From JAKLDO01 sp035354435 (GTDB lineage Bacteria; UBP6; UBA1177), in assembly GCA_035354435.1 (NCBI GenBank), contig DAOQAY010000053.1:1-17280 (forward strand): DNA of 17,280 nucleotides, in the 5' to 3' direction. A program made the translations under genes and the position numbers. Under the pieces are notes generated by a model that did no database searches, was not told the DNA's origin, and saw only the letters and a program-made list of their open reading frames with translations. The first letter of the stretch is position 1. Each line of letters starts with the position of its first letter. Of the stretch, positions 6,671 to 14,000 are shown in pieces.

Positions 6671-8488
6671 CTACATAGTCTTCAAAAGCTTTTTTGCTTT
6701 GGCATTGTAGTCACTTGAAGAATCGGTTCCATCAATGATCTGATTAAGAAGCTCTCTTGCCTTATCCTGATTCTCGTTTCTAAGACTTCTTGCCTGCATA
6801 TAGAGCTCTTTTGCCTTTTCATCACCCATCTTGCTGCCGGACTTGGATGATTTGCTTTCAGAAGAAGATGCGCTGTTCAATGCCTGAATATCTGAACTCA
6901 TCTGTCCGCCTGATATTTTTTCATCATATTTAAGAAGTTTTTCAATTCCGGCACGGAGTTCAGCACCTTTTTCCTTCTGGCTTTTTGTCCACTGTCTTTT
7001 AAATTTAGCCAGTTCCAGCTTCATAAGGCTTGCCTTCTTTGAAACATCTTTATCGCTGGACTGTGACGCATCATCAAGTTTGTTTGAAGCACTGTCAAAA
7101 TCCTTTGACAGGTAAAGCTCAACCGCCCTGTCAAGACTTGCCTGACCTGAATCTGAAACAACATTGTCAACCTGAGCAGGTTTCGGTTTCGGCGCAGGCT
7201 TGTTTGCGTTAGCAATTTTTTTTCTCTCAAGTCTTTTTTCTTTTTCAGCTTCTTTTTTAGCTGCGACTGCTTTCTTCTCTTCAGTAGCTTTAGCCTGAAT
7301 GTCCTTTGCTTTTTCAGCACCCACTTTTAAGGCAAGTTCACTCTGGAGTTTCTTGATCTCTTCATTATCAGGATTTTCAATCAGTGCGGCATAAATCTTT
7401 TTCAGTGCTTCATCTTCTTTCTTGCTTTCAAGAAGCCCTTTTATTTCACTGACCAGCCATCTGCTGATAATTTCAGGACCTACAAAAGCTTTCATATCAT
7501 CATAAAACATGGAATCTTCAGGGATCAGTTTAAGTGTTTTTTCAGCTTCTTCTTTATTTTGAGCGAACATAACTTTTGCCTGCTCAAATTTAACCTGAAT
7601 TTCTTTTTCCTTATTTATAAGAGTCTGTCTTTCGATCAACTGCTTATTACCGGGAGCTTTTTCGAGGAAAAATTGAACATTTTTTTCAGCATCTTTAAGC
7701 TCTTTCTTTTCAATAAGCTCATCAATCTTGTCAATATCTTCTATTCCAAGTTTGAACGCCTGTTCCTGTTGGACAATTGCTATCTGTTCCGACTGTTTTT
7801 TGAAAAGATATACACCGGCAGCCACACCTGATAAAACAACCAGAATTGCAACCCACGCCAATGCGGAACTCTTCGACTTTACGGGAACATCAGCAGCAAC
7901 ATCTATTTTTTCAACTTTTCTGCTGAACTTTTCCTTCATTTCTTCATTGAGGATTTCGAATCTGATCTGCCTTGCACCTGCAATAATTACATCATTATGA
8001 TACAGAACGGCATTAGGAGTTTTACTTCCGTTCACTTTTATACCGTTTCCGCTTCCCATATCTGAAACGGCATAATGATCACCATCTCTGACAACTTTAA
8101 AATGTTTTCTTGAAACTGAAATATCACTGATAACAAAATCATTGTCCAGACTTCTTCCTGCAATGACCTCTTCTCTTGTTATATCAATACTCTTTCCTTC
8201 ATCTTTCCCGTCCAGAATAGTTAATCTGGCATCAGCGGAATGACCTGAAAGCGCAGCGAGATCAATGATCGCAGTTTTTTCCGCCGCCATATCCTCTTCT
8301 TCATCATCATCGTCAAGCAGTTTGGGAGTAATGGAAGCTATCGGTGGTGGAGGTGGAGTCATCCCGCTGTCAGCAGGCCTGTTCATAGATTCCTTTTTAG
8401 CTTTTTCCGCTTTGATCTTTTCAGCAAGCTTTTTAAGATATTCCTTGTCAATTGTAGGTTTTCCAGTTCCCTGTTTGTTTTCATCCAT
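6671..8488 (-). CDS. FHA-domain inner-membrane protein with periplasmic helical repeats
   Basis: Domains in order over 605 residues: a Lys-rich N-terminus with a PPPPP run (45-49) and an acidic patch (59-66); a short KTAIIDL stretch (71-77); an FHA domain (about 88-180) with GR at 111-112, SxxH at 126-129 and the Asn of GSGNG at 148; one membrane helix (about 209-229); a TPR-like helical region; a Lys/Ala/Glu-rich coiled coil (about 390-430); more helices; and a C-terminal module (559-605). FHA domains read phosphothreonine, so the N-terminal part should be cytoplasmic and the rest periplasmic. The C-terminal module matches that of the 1291-residue protein in this window. Thr72 has Ile at +3, a common FHA-ligand pattern, so an intramolecular switch is conceivable. 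The start ATG has AGGAG 9 nt upstream. It is the first gene of its operon and diverges from coaBC. Confidence 0.88.
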   Translation of the reverse strand: MDENKQGTGKPTIDKEYLKKLAEKIKAEKAKKESMNRPADSGMTPPPPPIASITPKLLDDDDEEEDMAAEKTAIIDLAALSGHSADARLTILDGKDEGKSIDITREEVIAGRSLDNDFVISDISVSRKHFKVVRDGDHYAVSDMGSGNGIKVNGSKTPNAVLYHNDVIIAGARQIRFEILNEEMKEKFSRKVEKIDVAADVPVKSKSSALAWVAILVVLSGVAAGVYLFKKQSEQIAIVQQEQAFKLGIEDIDKIDELIEKKELKDAEKNVQFFLEKAPGNKQLIERQTLINKEKEIQVKFEQAKVMFAQNKEEAEKTLKLIPEDSMFYDDMKAFVGPEIISRWLVSEIKGLLESKKEDEALKKIYAALIENPDNEEIKKLQSELALKVGAEKAKDIQAKATEEKKAVAAKKEAEKEKRLERKKIANANKPAPKPKPAQVDNVVSDSGQASLDRAVELYLSKDFDSASNKLDDASQSSDKDVSKKASLMKLELAKFKRQWTKSQKEKGAELRAGIEKLLKYDEKISGGQMSSDIQALNSASSSESKSSKSGSKMGDEKAKELYMQARSLRNENQDKARELLNQIIDGTDSSSDYNAKAKKLLKTM

Positions 8489-8519
8489 TTGGCAGCGCTC
8501 CTATTTCAAAACTGTACAC

Positions 8520-8646
8520 AAAAAATAATACATAATTTGATATTGCAAAAAAGGCTAAAAGTCAATTATTTATCTGACATCGTAAACGAAGGGAATTCAT
8601 ATGCGGATGCACTTTCAGATTTTAAAAAAATTATGTATTATTTTTT
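8520..8646. repeat. Perfect 19-bp inverted repeat across the divergent promoter region
   Basis: AAAAAATAATACATAATTT at 8520-8538 and its exact reverse complement at 8628-8646, with 89 nt between them. Read toward each gene, the same element lies upstream of both the FHA gene and coaBC. One arm sits just downstream of the FHA -10 box and the other just upstream of the coaBC extended -10. This is the layout of a shared operator pair, although both arms are AT-only apart from one base. Confidence 0.7.
8537..8565 (-). promoter_or_regulatory. Candidate promoter for the FHA-protein operon
   Basis: Minus strand: TTGACT (8565-8560; 5 of 6), 17-nt spacer, TATCAA (8542-8537; 4 of 6). Start of transcription is expected within the first arm of the 19-bp inverted repeat. 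Confidence 0.5.
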
Positions 8647-8651
8647 CATGG

Positions 8652-8660
8652 TGATATAAT
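8652..8660 (+). promoter_or_regulatory. Extended -10 promoter for coaBC
   Basis: TGATATAAT is a perfect -10 hexamer (8655-8660) with the TGn extension. No good -35 is present at 16-18 nt, as expected for extended -10 promoters. It gives a leader of about 40 nt. Confidence 0.6.
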
Positions 8661-8696
8661 GCCACGCTGAAGTTTTTATGACTTTTCTCAATTTGC

Positions 8697-8700
8697 GGAG
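8697..8700 (+). promoter_or_regulatory. Ribosome binding site for the coaBC TTG start
   Basis: GGAG lies 7 nt before the TTG at 8708. An in-frame TGA directly precedes that TTG, so no longer start is possible. Confidence 0.65.
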
Positions 8701-8707
8701 ATTGTGA

Positions 8708-9919
8708 TTGGAAAGTACTTTTAAGGGTAAAAACATTGTCCTTGGTATAACTGGAGGAATAGCTGCATATAAGTCTGTATATTTATTACGCCTTCTTATC
8801 AAAGCAGGAGCTGGTGTTCAAGTTATAGGTACAAAAAATTCACTCAATTTTATCGGCAGGTCTACATGGGAATCGCTTTCCGGAAAAGTGCCTCTTTATG
8901 ATACTTTTGAAACAAAAGAACCGTCCAGAATAGGTCACATAATGCTTGCTCAGGATGTCGATGCAATAGTTGTGGCTCCTGCCACTACCAATATAATAGC
9001 AAAGGCAGCATGCGGGATAGCGGATGACCTGCTTTCGACTGTGCTTATGGCGGCAACAGTTCCGGTCCTTTTTGCCCCCGGTATGAATACTGCAATGTAT
9101 GAAAATCCGGCAAATTTGAAAAACATGGAAACGCTGACAAAAAAACACGGCTTTCACTTTATTGATGCAACAACCGGTGAGCTTGCATGCAAAACGACAG
9201 GTAAAGGCAGAATGGCTGAACCGGAAGAAATCTTCAAAAAACTTTCAGAAATACTATCGCCTTCGAAAAATGGGATTAAGTGGCTGATAACAGGTGGTGC
9301 AACAAGAGAATATATTGACCCGATAAGATATATAACGAATGGCTCTTCCGGAAAAACAGGGCTTAAAATTGCAGAAGCGGCTTACAGTCTGGGCGGAGAT
9401 GTGACTTTTATCGGAGTGAATGTGGAAAAACCTGAAAAATGCCCATTCACTTTTATCAAAACTGTTACCTCTGCCGAAACATCTCAAATTGTAAAAAAGC
9501 TCTCAACGGAAACAGACATTCTGATCATGAGTGCCGCGATTGCGGATTTTTCTCCAGTTAAAAGCGAAAACAAGATTAAGAAAGGTGAAAAAAAAATAAC
9601 TCTCGAACTCAACAGCACTGAAGATATTCTGAAAAGCACCATTCCTTTAATGAAAAAAGGATCGGTCAGAATCGGCTTTGCAGCAGAGACAGATGATCTT
9701 GTTCAGAATTCAATGAAAAAACTGACCGCAAAAAAACTTGATCTCATTATTGCCAACCTTGTTTCCAAAGAAAATGATCCTTTCGGCTCTGACTCCAATT
9801 CAGTCCTGATAATCGAAAATTCAAGTTCTGAAAGTTTTGACAATATTTCGAAATCGGCTCTGGGCAAGATTGTGGTTGAGAAAGCTTTAAAAATGCACAA
9901 GGATAAAAATGAAAAGTAA
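8708..9919 (+). CDS. coaBC: Bifunctional CoaBC (PPC synthetase / PPC decarboxylase)
   Basis: CoaBC makes 4'-phosphopantetheine for coenzyme A: the CoaB part joins cysteine to 4'-phosphopantothenate and the CoaC part decarboxylates the product with FMN. The 403 residues match the family. The CoaC half (about 8-182) has the flavin-binding GITGGIAAYK, catalytic His77 (RIGHI), PGMNTAM (124-130; the usual PxMN motif with Gly at x) and Cys161 in GELACKTTGKGRM, where the usual Gly after the Cys is Lys. The CoaB half (about 190-400) has ITGGATREYIDPIRYITNGSSG, SAAIADF (275-281), the KIKKGEK loop and NDPFGSDSN. It starts with TTG. Its end overlaps the DtxR-family gene by 11 nt, so the two are probably co-translated. 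Confidence 0.96.
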   Translation: MESTFKGKNIVLGITGGIAAYKSVYLLRLLIKAGAGVQVIGTKNSLNFIGRSTWESLSGKVPLYDTFETKEPSRIGHIMLAQDVDAIVVAPATTNIIAKAACGIADDLLSTVLMAATVPVLFAPGMNTAMYENPANLKNMETLTKKHGFHFIDATTGELACKTTGKGRMAEPEEIFKKLSEILSPSKNGIKWLITGGATREYIDPIRYITNGSSGKTGLKIAEAAYSLGGDVTFIGVNVEKPEKCPFTFIKTVTSAETSQIVKKLSTETDILIMSAAIADFSPVKSENKIKKGEKKITLELNSTEDILKSTIPLMKKGSVRIGFAAETDDLVQNSMKKLTAKKLDLIIANLVSKENDPFGSDSNSVLIIENSSSESFDNISKSALGKIVVEKALKMHKDKNEK

Positions 9920-10328
9920 AAAACCTGCATTGAAAAGACTGCTCACCTCTACTCAGGAAGATTATCTTGAAGCTGTTCTTGACCTTACGACTGTAAAAAC
10001 CGTTACAAGGAACAAAGATCTGGCTGACCGGCTCGGTGTTAAAAGAGCGACTGTAACCCGTTCGATAAAGGCTCTCGCCCTCAAAGGACTGATTGATCAT
10101 GAAACACATGGATATATATCTCTGACCGAAAAAGGAAAAGAAATCGCCGTCGAGATAACTTCAAGACACAATTTTTTAAATCATTTTTTCAGGGATATCC
10201 TTGAACTGGAGAAAAAAGAAGCTGAAATGATCGCCTGTAGAGTTGAACATCTCATATCAGGAAAAGCTCTTGCAAAATTCAAAGCATTTGTTGACAAAGT
10301 AGATAAAAATATAAAAGAGGTCAGATAA
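9909..10328 (+). CDS. DtxR/MntR-family metal-dependent transcriptional regulator
   Basis: This regulator represses target genes when loaded with Fe2+ or Mn2+. The 139 residues hold the N-terminal winged helix-turn-helix (about 14-75; TSTQEDYLEAV, then NKDLADRLGVKRATVTRSIKAL) and the metal-binding dimerisation domain. There is no C-terminal SH3-like domain, as in MntR. Probable metal ligands are Asp18, Glu21, His87, Cys110, Glu113 and His114. Cys110 sits where iron-sensing DtxR/IdeR have Cys and Bacillus MntR has Glu, which leans toward iron or another softer metal. The ATG has AAGGA 5 nt upstream, lies 11 nt inside coaBC, and the stop overlaps the next gene by one base (TAATG). Confidence 0.9.
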   Translation: MKSKKPALKRLLTSTQEDYLEAVLDLTTVKTVTRNKDLADRLGVKRATVTRSIKALALKGLIDHETHGYISLTEKGKEIAVEITSRHNFLNHFFRDILELEKKEAEMIACRVEHLISGKALAKFKAFVDKVDKNIKEVR

Positions 10329-10987
10329 TGGAAAGGACTTTTTCTACCGGAACCGTAATTCTGGAAAAGAATTCCATTTCTAATTTATTTTTTGTCATAA
10401 TCAGAGGCAAAGTTAAATTTGAATCAGGAAACAAAACTTTTTTTCTTTCCGATAATGATTTTTTTGGAGAGGAATCAGCTTTTCTAAGAAAGTCGAATCC
10501 TTATTCGATTGTTGCTTCTGAAGAAACAGTCATACAGATATTTGATATTCAGGAAGCCAAGGACTATATTTTCGGCAATCCCAAGATATTCTTTTCGCTT
10601 TTTATAAAGAATGTTTCAAAAACATGGGAATGCATTGAATCTGTATCGGAGAAGCACCCTGCCTATATCGGATTTATCGAGAAAATATTTCCTTATATAA
10701 CCAAAGGTGATACGGAAACACCAGTTGCCGAACTCGGAATAACATTGACAGAACTTTCCTCAAGGATCGGTATTGAACCGGAAAGAATAACATCGTTAAT
10801 ATCATCAATAGAACATCTCGGGCATATCCGGATGGAAAATAACGGAAAAATATTTACTATCGGAAAAAAGAATTTCCAGAAATTGACTGGCGCATACTAC
10901 GAAAACCGCAATTTTGCTTTAATGACCGAACTGAAAGGGTGCGGTTCTTTTCCACTATTAAATAAGCTTAAAAACAAGGAATTTTAA
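10328..10987 (+). CDS. Crp/Fnr-like regulator with a degenerate nucleotide pocket
   Basis: The 219-residue protein has a cyclic-nucleotide-binding-like beta-barrel at about 5-75 (LFFVIIRGKVKF, then DNDFFGEESAF) and a C-terminal winged helix-turn-helix at about 138-190 (TLTELSSRIGIEPERITSLISSIEHLGHI). In Crp the phosphate-binding cassette is FGE...RS/T; here FGEE is kept, but the Arg-Ser/Thr pair is replaced by NPYS (57-60), so cAMP binding is unlikely. There is no Fnr-type N-terminal Cys cluster, so it is probably not an Fe-S oxygen sensor. Its ligand is unknown. It overlaps the DtxR-family gene by one base, making a two-regulator pair, and is 37 nt upstream of the large TPR gene, which it may regulate. 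Confidence 0.85.
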   Translation: MERTFSTGTVILEKNSISNLFFVIIRGKVKFESGNKTFFLSDNDFFGEESAFLRKSNPYSIVASEETVIQIFDIQEAKDYIFGNPKIFFSLFIKNVSKTWECIESVSEKHPAYIGFIEKIFPYITKGDTETPVAELGITLTELSSRIGIEPERITSLISSIEHLGHIRMENNGKIFTIGKKNFQKLTGAYYENRNFALMTELKGCGSFPLLNKLKNKEF

Positions 10988-11024
10988 TATTATATAAGAT
11001 TGACAGATATAGCAGGTTACTGAA

Positions 11025-14000
11025 ATGAAAATTAAATGCCCTCATTGCAACACAAACTACAATGTAGATGACTCAAGGATCCCTGAAAAAGGTTTGCTGG
11101 TTAAGTGTTCTGTTTGTCAGAACCAGTACAGGATCAAGAAAAAACAGGATGAAGTGACTGATGACGACATTGTCGGACAGACTTTGAGCATGATGGATAC
11201 CGCTATGCCCGGTGAAAAAAAGCAGGAACCTGTAAAACCTGCTAAAGAAACGATCCGTCCTTCGGTCAGGGCAGATTCAGATGATGAAGATGAAAACGGA
11301 CTCTTTGATGAACCCGGTCCGGCAATCAACAAACCTGAACCTGTAACAAAACCTTCTTCGGTTGCAGCAAAACCTTCCTTCAAAAAATCTGATTTTGAAA
11401 ATGATAATGACGGCGAAGAAAATACATTGAATTTCAAGGTTAAAGATTTCCGGAAAGAAAATGCTCCGCAAAACAAACCTGAAAATCCTGCAAAACTGGC
11501 TAAGACCGAAGACTTTTCTGACAACAAAAAAGAGAAACAACATGACGAATTCGGCGTATCGAGCGATAGATTTGATGAAGATTCCCTTTTTGATAATTCA
11601 CCTTCACCGAAAAAAGAACAGTCCGGTGCCGATGATCTTTTCAGAAACGATTTTGAATTTCCTGACGATGATATCAAGGAGAGTGCAGGAGATTCTCTGG
11701 GATTATTCAAGGAAAGTCCGTTTGCTAAAAAAGAAGCTGCGAAAAGTACAGAAAAAGCATCGACTCCTTCAAAACCTGAAAATAAAAAACCACAACCTGA
11801 TGATTTTTTAAAGGATCTTTTTAATGATGCAGAGGATCATGACCAGCACAATGAGCAGGGACTTTATTTCAGAAATAAGGTAACAGGTAAAATCATAGGT
11901 CCGATAGATGAGTCTGATCTTGAAAAATTTATGTCTGAAGGGGTTATTTCTGAAGAAGATGATGTCAGCACTGACGGTTTAAACTGGGAATCAGGGAATT
12001 CCAGCAAACCGGCCAAAAAAGATTCACAATACGGGCTTACTATGGATGAGGAGGAGGGAGAGGCTTTCGAATCCCTTAATTTTGACAAAAAAATGAGCAA
12101 TTCCGAAACAGGCGTTTTTAAAGATGTCAGATCCGAATTTGAAGACACATCATTTACAAATATTGGTGCTCAGGCATCCGTTGACCATGTATTCATTCCG
12201 GATGAATTTATCAGCTCTGAAACAGAAAAATCAGGCACAAGCAAGGCAAAATCCGCAAAAAAGGGAGCCGGAGCAGGCAGTTCTTTCTCATTTTATGCCA
12301 TATTAAGCATTTCTACCATCATTGTTCTCGGGCTTATAGGCGGCGGTGTTTATTATTACATCAAATTTATAAAGGGAAATAAGGGGAACATCCTCGATAA
12401 TATAAGTGAATCAATTGCGGTGAACACCGGTACTCTTGTAGATGTAAGAGAAGCTCTTAACAAAGACATTCCTTCCGACTATATTAACAGTATCGGCATT
12501 CTTAAACAGTATATAAAATCTGAAGATTCTGCACCAAGTGCCGTAGGTCTTGACGGTCAGGTTAAATTCAATCTTCTTATTTCGTACAATAAAAGAATAG
12601 AATCGTCAGCTACAACTACTGAAAAGATAGATGAGGCTATGAAAAAGGCGCCTGAAAATGTAGACCTCATAAAAGCGAAAGCTCTTTCTCTATATGAAGA
12701 AGGAAAATTTGATGAAGCTCTTGTTGTTGTCCAGCCGTTAGCTGAAACCAATGATGCTGAAATCTTTTATATTCTCGGACTGTGTGCCGCAGGAAAAAAA
12801 GATCTTCAGAAAGCTGAGCAGTTCTTCAATGCCGGATTTATTCAAAGTAACGGAAAAAGCACAAAGATCATGTATGCTCTTGCTGAAATGAAAAACAGGA
12901 ACGGAGATTCTCAATCGGCTACAGCTTTTTTGAACAGAATCATAACCGAGAACAAGAATTATCTGAAAGCGCACCTGTTGAAAGCAAAAATACTTATGAA
13001 TACCGAAGGAAAAATCGAAGACGCTGAAAAATTTCTTAAAGGTGTTGATACAGCTGTAATTTCACAATCAGAAGAATTCCAGAAAGCTGAATTTTATCAA
13101 ATGCTTGCAACTTTAGCTCATAAACAGGATCGAGTTACAGAGGCAATAATGTATTATGAAAAAGCTGTTGCAATAAATAAAACCGATACTGCTGCTCTTG
13201 TAACAATAGGCGACTTCTATGTGCAGACCTCTAATTCAGCCAAAGCCATGGAATATTACGATATGGCATTGAAAATTGATGCAAAGAACACTCAGGCTAT
13301 TCTCGGAAAAACAGAAATATTCATCCAGCTTGGACAGAACGACAGAGTTTTCCTCGAAATTGCAAAACTTGATATAAAATCGGTCACCGATGCCCAGTCT
13401 CTCATCCGTCTCGGAAAGATCTATGACAATGTGGGCGACAAAGGTAAAGCCATTGAATATTATGACCTTTCAATAAAAACCAACCCTTCTCTGATTGAGC
13501 CTTATGTTTCAAAAGCTATTATTCTGCTTGAATTTAAAAAAACCAAAGAAATAGATGAGATAGCGACAATACTTTCAAAGCTCGGCAAAGAAAATTACGC
13601 ATACAACCTTATAAAAGGTATTGTCTTCTATGATGAAGCTAATTATCAGAAAGCCACTGAGTTTTTCACAAAAGCCGTTGAAAGAAACACCATGGGCGAC
13701 GAAAGAGTCTTCTATTTTTACGGATTGTTCCTTTTTGATCAGCAGAAATATGAAGAATCTTCCAAAATGCTGGAAAAAGCCTATCGTTCAGATCCAAGAA
13801 AATATCATTATATGCAGGCCTATGCTGAAAGTTTGGAAAAAGAAAAAAAATACAAGTCTGTTATTGCCCTTCTTGAAGCAGGCGAATACAATGAAAAAAG
13901 GATGTACCGAAGCTATATCTCCCTTTCGAATGCTTTTTATTATACTGAAAAATATGAAGAAGCTCTTAACTTTATCAACAAAGCCATGGCTCTTAACAGT

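Noticed and set aside
11117..11710. 197-codon minus-strand open frame opposite the large TPR gene
   Set aside because: Its Ser- and Phe-rich translation mirrors the Asp/Glu/Lys-rich linker on the plus strand, it has no family features, and the plus-strand protein is clearly real.
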